Shown: positions 41,380 through 50,257 of the stretch, piece after piece | How the letters are laid out: every line of letters starts with the position of its first letter | How positions within the stretch are numbered: the stretch's first letter is position 1 | Assembly (NCBI GenBank): GCA_023450085.1 | Contig: JAEXHI010000038.1 | Location: 36,519-100,518, forward strand | Reading direction: 5' to 3' | Source of the DNA: Bacteroidota bacterium | GTDB taxonomy: Bacteria > Bacteroidota > Bacteroidia > Sphingobacteriales > Sphingobacteriaceae | Length of the DNA stretch: 64,000 bases | Translations under genes and position numbers: made by a program | The notes under the pieces: model-generated | Databases searched by the model: none | Seen by the model: only the letters and a program-made list of their open reading frames with translations | What the model was told of the DNA's origin: nothing

Positions 41380-42288
41380 TTATAGTCTAACGCCTCTTAA
41401 AAATTCGTCAACCAACATCCTTTTTTTGCCTTCGAGTTGTAATTCCAACAATTTGATATAGCCATCATTGCTGGCGAACTTCAAGAAAGTTTTTCCATCT
41501 GTTTCAAAAGTCCCTGGATTTACTTTGGGAGAAACATTTTCCTTCTCCACCTTGAAAATCTTTAAAGTCTTATCATTTAAAAAAGTAAATGCAGTAGGAT
41601 ATGGGCTTAAACCCCTAATGTGGTTAAATACTGTTTGGTTGTCTTGGTGCCAGTTTACTTCACAAAAATCCTTGAAAATTTTTGGTGCCATTTTAAGCTC
41701 CGTATCCATAGGCTGTGGTACTTCTTTGTAGTCGCCACTCTCAATGGCCTTAACCGTTTTCACAATCAATCCTGCACCAATATTCATCAGTTTATCGTGA
41801 AGCGTACCGGCAGTATCATCTTCGGTAATTGGAGTGCTTTCAGAAAAGATCACATCACCTGTATCAATTTCCTGTTTTAGGAAAAACGTGGTGACCCCAC
41901 TTTCTTTCTCGCCGTTAATGATCGCGTGATTGATTGGCGCAGCACCTCTATATTGAGGTAATAAAGAACCATGTAAGTTGATGGTTCCTTTTTTAGGCAT
42001 GTTCCAAACAATTTCTGGTAGCATCCTAAAAGCTACTACCACCTGAAGATCTGCATTTAAGGACTGTAGTTCCGAAATAAAAGCTGGGTCCTTAAGTTTT
42101 AAGGGCTGAAGAACTTTTAATCCGTGTTCAACGGCATATTTTTTAACGGCGCTTTCACTTAATTTTTGACCACGGCCAGCTGGTTTATCTGCAGCTGTTA
42201 CTACACCTACAATGTCAAATCCCGCATTTTTGAGTGCATCTAAAGACGCTACCGCAAAATCGGGTGTACCCATAAAAACTATTTTCAT
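41380..42288 (-). CDS. fmt: Methionyl-tRNA formyltransferase
   Basis: A 302-residue enzyme formylating initiator Met-tRNA. IVFMGTPDFAVASLDAL at the N-terminus, GSLLPQYRGAAPINHAIINGE and the catalytic HGSLLP-type Asn/His/Asp region (ESGVTTFFLKQEIDTGDVI) are intact. The C-terminal OB-like domain begins near 205. The ATG at 42288 is chosen; the longer reading extends into the gap after smpB and lacks family similarity. It lies 90 bp downstream of smpB on the same strand. Confidence 0.95.
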   Translation of the reverse strand: MKIVFMGTPDFAVASLDALKNAGFDIVGVVTAADKPAGRGQKLSESAVKKYAVEHGLKVLQPLKLKDPAFISELQSLNADLQVVVAFRMLPEIVWNMPKKGTINLHGSLLPQYRGAAPINHAIINGEKESGVTTFFLKQEIDTGDVIFSESTPITEDDTAGTLHDKLMNIGAGLIVKTVKAIESGDYKEVPQPMDTELKMAPKIFKDFCEVNWHQDNQTVFNHIRGLSPYPTAFTFLNDKTLKIFKVEKENVSPKVNPGTFETDGKTFLKFASNDGYIKLLELQLEGKKRMLVDEFLRGVRL

Positions 42289-42378
42289 GCTTGTATTAAT
42301 TATTGGATGATGGAATTTTGAATGATTGAACAAGAGAATGGTCAAATCATCGCATGCTCCAATTAACTCATGATCTAT

Positions 42379-42828
42379 TTAAAACTTCATCGCTCGATCT
42401 AACTCCCGTTTGCTTTCTCTTTCCTTAATGGTATCGCGTTTGTCGAATTCCTTTTTACCTTGGGCCAAAGCTATTTCTATCTTGGCAAAACCGCGTTCAT
42501 TAATAAAAATCCGTAGGGGAACAATGGTAAAGCCTTTCTCTTCTCCTTTTAACCTCAATTTTCTTAATTCCTTTTTCTGCAATAACAGTACTCGGTCACG
42601 CTTAATATCATGATGATAAAAAGAACTGTGGCTATATTCAGAAATATGAAGATTGCGAATGTAAAGGCTACTGTTTATGAACATGCAAAAGGCGTCGGTA
42701 AGGTTGGCTTTTCCCTGTCTAATTGATTTTATTTCGGTGCCAAGCAAAGCAATGCCGGCCACATACTTGTCTAAAATGTGGTAATCAAAAAATGCTCGCT
42801 TATTCTTTATCTGTATATCGTTAGGCAT
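42379..42828 (-). CDS. smpB: SsrA-binding protein SmpB
   Basis: A 149-residue tmRNA partner that brings tmRNA to stalled ribosomes. Conserved NKRAFFDYHILDKYVAGIALLGTEIKSIRQGKANL, FCMFINSSLYIRNLHISEY and the C-terminal basic tail KGKKEFDKRDTIKERESKRELDRAMKF-like region (GKKEFDKRDTIKERE). The ATG at 42828 begins just before the family core; the longer reading adds a hydrophobic stretch not seen in SmpB. The tmRNA gene was not found in this window. Confidence 0.96.
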   Translation of the reverse strand: MPNDIQIKNKRAFFDYHILDKYVAGIALLGTEIKSIRQGKANLTDAFCMFINSSLYIRNLHISEYSHSSFYHHDIKRDRVLLLQKKELRKLRLKGEEKGFTIVPLRIFINERGFAKIEIALAQGKKEFDKRDTIKERESKRELDRAMKF

Positions 42829-42992
42829 AATTGCAAATATCAACAATTGTAGGCTAAGTAACAGCATCTTTTAATATTTGTTTTAATGCAACTTTGTTTC
42901 ATTTCTTAAATTCTACCTTATATTTGCAATGATGTTGCATTAATATTTTTTTGAATTTTTAAATCTTTTTTATGAAGTATTTCTAAACTAAT

Positions 42993-43010
42993 TTTTAGAT
43001 TTGCCTAAAA
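42993..43010 (+). promoter_or_regulatory. MntR-like operator over the TonB-receptor promoter
   Basis: TTTTAG-N6-CTAAAA (42993-42998 and 43005-43010). A perfect -7 box, TAGATTTG, is embedded at 42996-43003. The sequence TTTTAGATTTGCCTAAA matches the mntR operator on the other strand (55554-55569) at 16 of 17 bases. Confidence 0.6.
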
Positions 43011-43013
43011 TTA

Positions 43014-43021
43014 TATTTTTG
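43014..43021 (+). promoter_or_regulatory. Second -7-like box before the TonB receptor
   Basis: TATTTTTG lies 18 bases upstream of the ATG at 43040, just after the palindrome. Either this box or the one inside the palindrome could drive the gene; both would be blocked by a bound repressor. Confidence 0.4.
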
Positions 43022-43039
43022 TATTGCTAATTTATTTTC

Positions 43040-45313
43040 ATGATGAAGAATATTTTACTTTTTCTTACTGTTTTATTTTTGTTTTTAAATGCTGATGCGC
43101 AGGATGTTGTGTTGAAAGGAAAAGTGGAAAGCAACGGTTTGCCTGTGGTGAAGGCGAGTTTACGCATTTTAGAATTACAACGCTCTTCACAAACAGATGC
43201 CGAAGGGAATTTCGGTTTTGTGGCTCTCAGTTCTGGCAAATATCAAATCAGAATATCTGCTTTAGGTTATCAAACACAGATAAACACGGTTCGGGTATTG
43301 TCGGACACCGTTTTGACTTTCGATTTAGTAGAACAAAAGGAAAACCTGCGGGAGGTAGTGGTTACTGGAACGCAAAAAGAGGTCAATCGCTTGGAAAGTC
43401 CGGTGCCGGTAGAAATATATACCGCCAAATTTTTTCAGAAAAATCCTACGCCTAGCATTTTTGATGCTTTACAGAATATCAATGGGGTGCGTCCACAGCT
43501 TAATTGTAATATCTGCAATACTGGAGATATCCATATTAATGGTTTAGAAGGGCCATATACCATGGTGATGATTGATGGTATGCCCATTGTAAGCAGTTTA
43601 TCTACGGTGTACGGTTTGTCGGGTATTCCCAACTCCTTGGTAGATCGCATTGAGGTAGTAAAGGGGCCTGCATCATCCCTATATGGTAGTGAAGCGGTAG
43701 GGGGCTTGATTAATATCATTACGAAAGATGTGGCTAAGGCGGCAAAGTTTACCGCCGATTTAATGACCACCAGCTATTTGGAGCATAATGTTGACTTAGG
43801 TTTTAAGGCTCGTTTATCTCCGAAGGTAAGCTTTTTAACCGGCGTGAATTACTTTAAATACGGAAACAAGGTAGATGATAACCATGATGGTTTTACCGAT
43901 GTAACCCTACAAGATAGGATTTCAGTTTTTCAAAAATGGAATTTCAATAGGCGCGAAAATAGGCTATTCTCTTTAGCGGGAAGGTATTTGTATGAAGATA
44001 GGTGGGGTGGTGAGATGAATTGGACCAAGCAGTATAGGGGTGGCGATGAAGTATATGGCGAAAGTATATATACCAAGCGTTTTGAATTACTGGGAAACTA
44101 CCAATTGCCTTTAAGGGAAAAGATGTTTTTGGCCTTCTCGTTAACAAGCCACAACCAGGATAGTAGGTACGGGGAGACTTCCTATATTGCTAAGCAGAAT
44201 ATCGCGTTTTCTCAGTTGACTTGGGATAAAAAAATAGGTAGCCACGATCTGCTTTTTGGTACAGCTTTCCGTTATACTTATTATGACGACAATACGCCAG
44301 CAACGCTTATGGGCAACCAAAATAATCCTGAAAAAGTGTACTTGCCAGGAGCTTTTGTGCAGGACGAGATCAAATTGACGCAAAAACATTCTGTTTTATT
44401 GGGGATGCGTTACGATTATCATTCTGAGCATGGAAATATATTCACCCCTAGATTTGCCTATAAAATTAATTTTGATAAAAGTAGCATCCTGAGATTAAAC
44501 GCGGGAACGGGATTTAGAGTAGTGAATATATTTACCGAGGACCATGCCGCTTTAACCGGTGCTAGGGAAGTGGTGATTGAAGATAATTTGAAACCTGAGA
44601 GGAGTTATAATGTGAACCTTAATTATCTTAAAAAGATGTATGATTTAAGCGGAAACACTTTCACTCTTGATGTTTCGGCATTTTATACCCGTTTCAGTAA
44701 TCGTATTGTGGCTGATTATGAAACTAACGTCAACCAAATTAGGTATGATAATCTTAGCGGCTATGCGGTAAGTAAGGGGCTAACTGGGAATTTTGATGTT
44801 ACCTTAAACTTCGGACTGAAATTAAATGCTGGCATTACTTTGCAAGATGTTAGTTTGGTAGAGGATGGGCATAAGGCACAGCAGATGCTTACCGAAAAAT
44901 GGATGGGAACTTGGTCGGTTTCGTATTTGATTAATTCATTGAATTTGGGAATTGATTATACGGGGAATATTTATGGGCCCATGCGCTTGCCTTTATTGGG
45001 GGATTTAGATCCTCGCCAACCTTATTCGCCCGTATGGAGCTTGCAGAATATTCAATTGGTATACCGTGGTTTTAAAAACTTAGAGATTTATGGAGGGGTA
45101 AAGAACCTGCTCAATTTTAAGCCCACCAAAAATAACCCTTTCATTATTGCTCGTAGCAACGACCCTTTTGATAAACAGGTACAATTTGATGCACAAGGAA
45201 ATGCCATAGCTACACCAAATAATCCTTATGGATTAACTTTTGATCCGAGCTATGTATATGCGCCCAATCAAGGGATTAGAGGTTTCTTTGGGTTGAGGTA
45301 TAGTTTGAGGTAA
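43040..45313 (+). CDS. TonB-dependent outer-membrane receptor with NCxxC plug motif
   Basis: A 757-residue receptor. Signal peptide to about 20 (NADAQ), a carboxypeptidase-regulatory-like domain (about 22-105), TonB-box/plug region (REVVVTGTQKEVNRLESPVPVEIY) and plug ending in GPASSLYGSEAVGGLINIITK, then a 22-strand-type barrel ending in GLRYSLR. The plug contains QLNCNICNTGDIHINGLEGPY (Cys near 155 and 158), a motif shared with HmuR-type and other metal or haem receptors of Bacteroidota. The promoter carries an MntR-like palindrome, so import of manganese, iron or a metal chelate is inferred. Confidence 0.88.
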   Translation: MMKNILLFLTVLFLFLNADAQDVVLKGKVESNGLPVVKASLRILELQRSSQTDAEGNFGFVALSSGKYQIRISALGYQTQINTVRVLSDTVLTFDLVEQKENLREVVVTGTQKEVNRLESPVPVEIYTAKFFQKNPTPSIFDALQNINGVRPQLNCNICNTGDIHINGLEGPYTMVMIDGMPIVSSLSTVYGLSGIPNSLVDRIEVVKGPASSLYGSEAVGGLINIITKDVAKAAKFTADLMTTSYLEHNVDLGFKARLSPKVSFLTGVNYFKYGNKVDDNHDGFTDVTLQDRISVFQKWNFNRRENRLFSLAGRYLYEDRWGGEMNWTKQYRGGDEVYGESIYTKRFELLGNYQLPLREKMFLAFSLTSHNQDSRYGETSYIAKQNIAFSQLTWDKKIGSHDLLFGTAFRYTYYDDNTPATLMGNQNNPEKVYLPGAFVQDEIKLTQKHSVLLGMRYDYHSEHGNIFTPRFAYKINFDKSSILRLNAGTGFRVVNIFTEDHAALTGAREVVIEDNLKPERSYNVNLNYLKKMYDLSGNTFTLDVSAFYTRFSNRIVADYETNVNQIRYDNLSGYAVSKGLTGNFDVTLNFGLKLNAGITLQDVSLVEDGHKAQQMLTEKWMGTWSVSYLINSLNLGIDYTGNIYGPMRLPLLGDLDPRQPYSPVWSLQNIQLVYRGFKNLEIYGGVKNLLNFKPTKNNPFIIARSNDPFDKQVQFDAQGNAIATPNNPYGLTFDPSYVYAPNQGIRGFFGLRYSLR

Positions 45314-45359
45314 TTAAATTGCTAATCTCCGTTATTGGATGTGGGAGTTATTTGTTTGC

Positions 45360-45590
45360 CTACTTTTTTTCAAATGCTTCAACTTTGCTATTGCTCCAAT
45401 CGCTTGGTTGCAGTAAATCTCTTATGTCAACTCTTAGGTATTCAGCAATTTGATTTAAAGTGGTTAGGGTGGGTTGTTGTTTGTTGTTCACCCATCTAGA
45501 TACCGTTTCCTTTTTCACCTTTAAATGCTTGACCAGATCGTTATTTCCGGCTTTTTTTTCCTTCAAAATTTCACCTATTCTATTAATCAT
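45360..45590 (-). CDS. Small XRE-family helix-turn-helix regulator
   Basis: A 76-residue DNA-binding protein. The HTH covers about residues 15-60 (NNDLVKHLKVKKETVSRWVNNKQQPTLTTL split by two turns), followed by AEYLRVDIRDLLQPSDW and a short acidic/basic tail. No sensor domain. It faces a palindrome and a plus-strand promoter 20-50 bp away, a layout typical of autoregulating repressors. The leader and TlpA-SusC-SusD operon downstream are its likely target. Confidence 0.88.
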   Translation of the reverse strand: MINRIGEILKEKKAGNNDLVKHLKVKKETVSRWVNNKQQPTLTTLNQIAEYLRVDIRDLLQPSDWSNSKVEAFEKK

Positions 45591-45609
45591 AAAAAAAAGA
45601 ATAAATAAT

Positions 45610-45630
45610 AGTTGATTTTTAAAGTCAACT
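45610..45630. promoter_or_regulatory. Candidate operator of the XRE regulator
   Basis: AGTTGA (45610-45615) and TCAACT (45625-45630) are inverted with a 9-bp spacer. They lie between the -33 and -7 elements of the plus-strand promoter and 20 bp from the XRE start codon. Confidence 0.5.
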
Positions 45631-45642
45631 TTATTATATTTG
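45612..45642 (+). promoter_or_regulatory. Promoter of the TlpA-SusC-SusD leader transcript
   Basis: TTG (45612-45614), 20 bp, TATATTTG (45635-45642). No other TAnnTTTG box is seen close to the TlpA start, so this may drive an approximately 850-nt leader. Confidence 0.55.
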
Positions 45643-45783
45643 TTATCAGTTATTTATAGCGACAAATAGAGCGGGGTTAAGCCTTGCTTTTAACGATGTC
45701 ACTCATGAACGAAACCGTCAATTTCCCCATGAGCAGATCGTGGTTCGCTTTCTATTGGATATTTGTATGTTTGTATACTTGTT

Positions 45784-45897
45784 CAATAGGGCGAATTTCA
45801 CGTCAGTCTTTTGGGGAGCTCAAACTTTGGTTTGAGTGGTTCTTGACGGTACCAGTTCAAAAGCAGTGGAGTTCGCCTTATTGGTTTCTCACCAATA
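45784..45897 (+). ncRNA. Structured leader region with competing stems
   Basis: Stem A: CAATAGGGCGAA (45784-45795) with TTCGCCTTATTG (45872-45883), one wobble. Inside it, CGTCA/TGACG (45801-45805, 45844-45848) and the hairpin CTCAAAC-tttg-GTTTGAG (45819-45836). A further hairpin, TATTGGT-ttctc-ACCAATA (45879-45897), shares bases with the right arm of stem A, so the two cannot form together. This suggests a switching leader RNA, but no known riboswitch class is recognised. Confidence 0.4.
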
Positions 45898-45956
45898 GGT
45901 TTCTTTTCATTGCTTTAAAGGGTGCACATCTTTTGATATAACCAAATAAACTGTGT

Positions 45957-46224
45957 ATGAAAACGAAAAAATTAAGGCTCGCCAATTCCAGTTACTTTAA
46001 GGAGATGGTTTACAGCTATTCCCTGTTACTCTTGTTAAAGAACGTGATCCGTTCCCCTTCGTAGTGTATGCCGAAAAGTCAAGTAAAATGCACCAATATA
46101 AAAGGCCATTGCACGGGTAGTGTTTAGCTTAGTTATATGGTGTTTATACTTGTTGTCAGCCCTTCTAGCTTACAGGCAAAAAAGTACTGCTACTACAGGT
46201 TTGTCGCAATTCCAAGGTAGTTAA
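45957..46224 (+). pseudogene. Degenerate small membrane-protein gene or leader peptides
   Basis: Protein-like fragments appear in all three forward frames one after another. A 35-residue frame from ATG 45957 begins MKTKKLRLANSSYFKEM and has a Leu-rich segment. An open stretch at 46001-46120 contains VTLVKERDPFPFVVYAEKSS. Another, at 46102-46224, contains a membrane-like SLVIWCLYLLSALLAY. The overlaps are what frameshifts in one small membrane-protein gene would leave. It could instead be non-coding leader RNA; I do not recognise a family. Confidence 0.3.
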
Positions 46225-46348
46225 CTTTTTTCTAATAAGCAATACGTTTCCCCATAAGGATGTTTAAAAATATGTCTTAGGGGCTGCTTTTACCCTGATT
46301 TAAACAACATTAAAATCAATGAAATTTTAAGCAAAGCATCATCTACCT

Positions 46349-46414
46349 ATGAAAAACCGTTTCACCCATCTTTATGCCAGGTTACTCAGCTTGGTTAAGC
46401 GTAATCCAGAATAA
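46349..46414 (+). CDS. Possible 21-residue leader peptide
   Basis: A short frame, MKNRFTHLYARLLSLVKRNP ending in Glu, strongly basic. It stops 12 bases before the terminator-like hairpin at 46426-46464. The position is that of an attenuator leader peptide, but there is no run of one amino acid that would suggest a sensed metabolite. It may simply be chance. Confidence 0.25.
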   Translation: MKNRFTHLYARLLSLVKRNPE

Positions 46415-46425
46415 TAGCATTTTTC

Positions 46426-46468
46426 AGCGGCTATAATTTTTTAGGTTAGCATGTTATAGCCGCTTTTA
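46426..46468 (+). terminator. Terminator-like hairpin upstream of tlpA-susC-susD
   Basis: An 11-bp perfect stem, AGCGGCTATAA (46426-46436) with TTATAGCCGCT (46454-46464), 17-nt loop, followed by TTTAT. It lies between the leader and the operon, so it can attenuate it, or else end a separate small RNA. Confidence 0.6.
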
Positions 46469-46501
46469 TCCTGACCAATCCATAACTATTTAAACACAAT
46501 T

Positions 46502-47080
46502 ATGATATTCAAAAAAATAACGCATTTAGGCGTAATGGCCATGCTATGTCTAAATTTTTGGGCTTTTGCCCAAGAACCGTCTACTCTAAAATCCCTAAAA
46601 GTAGGAGATAAGTTGCCGGAAAGTTTTTGGCAAAAAGAACATATGGTATACCAGAATGGCAAAAGTGCCAAACAAGCTTTAACAGCTTATAGGGGCAAGC
46701 TGATCATTCTGGATTTTTGGGCCACTTGGTGCGGGAGCTGCATCAATAAGTTTAGAACAATTGAAGCCCTGCAGGGCCAATTTAAGAATGATATTCAATT
46801 TCTTTTGGTAAACACCAATCGTACAAGGGATGATGAACAGAAAATAGACGAACTGCTATCCGGTAGGAAATACCGTAGTGAACCCTATACGTTAACAAGC
46901 ATCTTTAATGACACCTACATCCACCAATTATTTCCACATGGTTATATGCCATATTATGTATTGATTAGTCCAAGTGCAGAGGTAAGGGCAATTGTTCCTG
47001 CTGAACTGGTTACGGCCGAAAACATTCGCCTCATGCTAGAGGCTTATGCAATAAGAACCGGGAAAGGAGGTAGAATATGA
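46502..47080 (+). CDS. TlpA-like exported thioredoxin-fold protein
   Basis: A 192-residue protein with a signal peptide (cleavage near FAQ). The thioredoxin fold spans about 45-185, with the active site DFWATWCGSCINKF (CxxC near 80). The usual cis-Pro loop is GYMPYYVLI. The family reduces or rearranges disulfides in the periplasm. Its stop overlaps the SusC start by four bases (ATGA), so the two are translationally coupled. First gene of the operon; the two-Cys protein beyond susD is a possible substrate by context only. Confidence 0.88.
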   Translation: MIFKKITHLGVMAMLCLNFWAFAQEPSTLKSLKVGDKLPESFWQKEHMVYQNGKSAKQALTAYRGKLIILDFWATWCGSCINKFRTIEALQGQFKNDIQFLLVNTNRTRDDEQKIDELLSGRKYRSEPYTLTSIFNDTYIHQLFPHGYMPYYVLISPSAEVRAIVPAELVTAENIRLMLEAYAIRTGKGGRI

Positions 47081-50000
47081 TCAGGAAATGCATTTACATG
47101 AGCCTCTTACTACTCTGCAGTTTTGTAGGTGTAAAAGCACAACAATTGAGTGGCAAGGTTGTTGCGGAGACGGGAGCTTTAAGCGGAGCAAGTATCAGTA
47201 TTGATAATGTTTTTAAAACACGGACTAACGAAGAAGGTTATTTTACCTTAACCCTACCCCAACTGCCCTTTAGGCTAAAAATTAGTAGTGTAGGCCATGA
47301 GTCTGTGGATACGCTTATTAGTACTGTGCCCAAAATGCCATTGTTGTTTTTGTTGAAATCACATGTATCACAATTAAGTGAGGTGAAAGTGAGTACCGGA
47401 TATCAGCAAACAAGTGTCGAAAAATTGGCGGGCTCTTATGATCTGGTGGATAACCAGCGATATAATGAGCAAGTAGGTACTAACGTTTTGGAGCGCTTGG
47501 AAGGGGTAGCTAGCAGTCTTTCCATAGATCGAAAGACAAATAGACCAAGTATCAATGTTAGGGGGCTAAGCACCTTGAATGGTGTGCGTGGTGCACTGGT
47601 TATTTTAGATAATTTTCCCTATGAGGGCGATATAAATAATATTAATCCTAACGATGTAGAGCATATCACCATTTTGAAAGATGCTGCGGCGAGTTCTATT
47701 TGGGGTGCCAAGGCCGCCAATGGGGTCATTGTCATTACAACCAAACGGGGACAATATGGACAATCGTTAAAGCTTAACTACAGTGCCAATGTATCAGTAT
47801 CGGCAAAACCTAACCTCAATTATATTAGCCGTATGTCTACCTCCGATTTTATTGATATGGAAATGTTCCTTTTTGAGAAAGGTTTTTATACCAGTATGGA
47901 AAGACCTACTTCTTCGGCACCGCTTACGCCAGTAGTGGAATTACTGATTGCCAAAAGAGATGGTAAAATCTCGGCGGCAATGGCAGACGCACAGATTGCC
48001 TCATTTAGGCAGCAAAATAATATTGACAATTATACGGCCTATTTTTACAAAGCTCAAGTAAACCGGCAATATGCGCTTGGTTTAAGTGGCGGCGAGCAAA
48101 AGCAATGGTGGGCAGCATCTGTTGGCTATGACCAAAATAGCTCTAATCTTAATGCCAACTATGATCGTTTAAACTTGAGCTTTAAGAATGGTTATCGGCC
48201 CATTAAAGATTTGGAGCTGGGCATAGCCGCTTATTATACCCAAAGCATCAGCCGATCGGGACAAATGGATTATAGCAGTATTAGGGCTACCAATGGAGAT
48301 TTACCGCCTTATGTGAATTTTGTAGATGAGCGGGGCAATGCTCTGCCTGTAATGAACCAATATCGTAATGCCTACCTAAATACCTTTAGCGGAATTGAAC
48401 AATTGCTAGATTGGAATTATTATCCGGCTGAAGAGGCATTGTTAAGCCCTAGCAGTACTAAGTTGCAAGATTTAATGTTAAACCTTAACGCTAAGTATCA
48501 ATGGCGTGGTTTTAGTGCGCAAGTTCTTTATCAGTATGGAAAGCAAACTGCTGTAGGTGAACAGTTTTACGAGGAAAATAGCTATTATGCTCGTAACTTG
48601 ATCAATACACTAACGCAAGTAGCAGGAGGAACAGTTAAGCGACCAATTCCTCTAGGTACTATTTACGACTATGCTAACCAGCAATACACTAGGCACCACG
48701 TACGTGGGCAATTGGAATATAAAAATACCTTAGCCCAAAAACACGAACTTAATGTATTTGCGGGGGCAGAGATACGGGATGAATTTAGTCTTAATGATAA
48801 GTTTAGACGTTATGGTTTTGACAAAACATTTGGCAGTTCTGTCCCCGTAGATTTTGCCAACAACTATCCACGTTTTTTTGGAAATGGACAAATTTCCATT
48901 GCCGATAATAGCGACCAATATTATGCTACTAATAGGTATGTATCCTTGTATGCTAATGCTGGATATACTTATCTGAATAGGTATACATTAACCGCAAGTG
49001 TACGTAGAGATGCGTCCAATTTATTTGGTCTTAACGTTAACGATCAATGGAATCCTTTTTGGTCTGTGGGGGCTAGTTGGCAAATTAATAAAGAGAGATT
49101 TTTTAAGTGGAAAGTAGACTATCTGAGACTAAGGGCAAGTTATGGCGTGAGCGGCAATGTAAATCCCAATATGGCTGCAGTTACAACCATTACTAGCAAC
49201 AGTATATCTACCTTTACACGATTGCCTACCACCAATTTTAAGAATTTCCGCAATCCCGAACTTCGCTGGGAAAATACCTATATGTTTAATTTAGGCCTTG
49301 ATTTTGCAATCCTTGATCATCGTTTAAAAGGAAGTTTGGAGTACTATCGTAAACGAGGAACCGATCTTTTTGGCCTTGCCGAAATGGATCCAACAGCAGG
49401 CATCGGTAACGTTATGACCAAAAACGTTGCTGCAATGAAGGGAAGCGGTTTAGATCTTAACTTGCAATGGCAACATGTTAAAGGTATTTTCAATTGGCAG
49501 AGTGATCTTAATTTCAGTTGGAACCGTGACGAGATCACTGATTATTATTTGCCTACCAAATCGGGAAATATTTTGGTGTTTGGCACCAGTCGTATTACGG
49601 GGCAGGTAGGTAGGCCTGTTTATGCACTATATTCCTATCAATGGGGAGGTTTGGATGGACAAAAGGGTAGCCCAATTGGTTTTGTAAATGGCCAAGCAAG
49701 TACTGATTATGCCTATATTACTGCTTCTGCCCGTACCCCCAATGAAATGGTTTATCATGGTAGGGTAATGCCTGCTTATTTCGGTGCTTTGGGCAATACC
49801 TTTAATTATAAGGGTTTATCGCTAAGTATACGCTTTAGCGCTAAGCTGGGTTATTTTTTTAGGCGTAGCACCATCAGCTATGGCGATTTAATAGGTAGCA
49901 GAAAGGGACATAGTGATTATGCCAAGCGTTGGCAAAAGCCAGGGGATGAATTACGGACCAATGTGCCTTCATTTATTTATCCAAATTCTTCTGCGAGGAA

Positions 50001-50244
50001 TACCTTTTATGAATATTCGGAAGTAACGGCAGAAAGGGGAGACCATATTAGGTTACAGTATGTTAATTTAGGTTATGCTGCTTTTAAACATAGCCGTTAT
50101 AAGGCTTTAAGAGACCTGCAACTTTTTGCCGCAGGCAACCAACTTGGAATAATATGGGCAGTCAACCGACAAGGTTTAGATCCCGACTATCCAAATTTGC
50201 CACCAAGACCCATATGGAGTTTTGGAATCAAAGGGACACTTTAA
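47077..50244 (+). CDS. SusC/RagA-family TonB-linked outer-membrane protein
   Basis: A 1055-residue nutrient importer. Signal peptide to about 21 (VKAQQ). Carboxypeptidase-regulatory-like domain about 22-100 (LSGKVVAETGALSGASISIDN). Plug with the SusC signature NVRGLSTLNGVRGALVILDNFPYEGDINNINP split in the usual place, and DVEHITILKDAAASSIWGAKAANGVIVITTK. The large barrel ends FGIKGTL. With the adjacent SusD it forms a lidded channel. The linked TlpA protein rather than a glycosidase suggests a peptide or redox-active ligand, not a polysaccharide; this is inference. Confidence 0.93.
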   Translation: MIRKCIYMSLLLLCSFVGVKAQQLSGKVVAETGALSGASISIDNVFKTRTNEEGYFTLTLPQLPFRLKISSVGHESVDTLISTVPKMPLLFLLKSHVSQLSEVKVSTGYQQTSVEKLAGSYDLVDNQRYNEQVGTNVLERLEGVASSLSIDRKTNRPSINVRGLSTLNGVRGALVILDNFPYEGDINNINPNDVEHITILKDAAASSIWGAKAANGVIVITTKRGQYGQSLKLNYSANVSVSAKPNLNYISRMSTSDFIDMEMFLFEKGFYTSMERPTSSAPLTPVVELLIAKRDGKISAAMADAQIASFRQQNNIDNYTAYFYKAQVNRQYALGLSGGEQKQWWAASVGYDQNSSNLNANYDRLNLSFKNGYRPIKDLELGIAAYYTQSISRSGQMDYSSIRATNGDLPPYVNFVDERGNALPVMNQYRNAYLNTFSGIEQLLDWNYYPAEEALLSPSSTKLQDLMLNLNAKYQWRGFSAQVLYQYGKQTAVGEQFYEENSYYARNLINTLTQVAGGTVKRPIPLGTIYDYANQQYTRHHVRGQLEYKNTLAQKHELNVFAGAEIRDEFSLNDKFRRYGFDKTFGSSVPVDFANNYPRFFGNGQISIADNSDQYYATNRYVSLYANAGYTYLNRYTLTASVRRDASNLFGLNVNDQWNPFWSVGASWQINKERFFKWKVDYLRLRASYGVSGNVNPNMAAVTTITSNSISTFTRLPTTNFKNFRNPELRWENTYMFNLGLDFAILDHRLKGSLEYYRKRGTDLFGLAEMDPTAGIGNVMTKNVAAMKGSGLDLNLQWQHVKGIFNWQSDLNFSWNRDEITDYYLPTKSGNILVFGTSRITGQVGRPVYALYSYQWGGLDGQKGSPIGFVNGQASTDYAYITASARTPNEMVYHGRVMPAYFGALGNTFNYKGLSLSIRFSAKLGYFFRRSTISYGDLIGSRKGHSDYAKRWQKPGDELRTNVPSFIYPNSSARNTFYEYSEVTAERGDHIRLQYVNLGYAAFKHSRYKALRDLQLFAAGNQLGIIWAVNRQGLDPDYPNLPPRPIWSFGIKGTL

Positions 50245-50257
50245 TCTAAAATTTACG

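Noticed and set aside
42379..42900. tmRNA gene beside smpB
   Set aside because: No tRNA-like ends or tag-coding sequence were recognised in the neighbouring gaps.
45684..45941. An 85-codon frame in the XRE-operon leader
   Set aside because: Unusually rich in Trp and Phe, no recognisable family, and it coincides with extensive base-paired RNA structure. Treated as leader, not protein.
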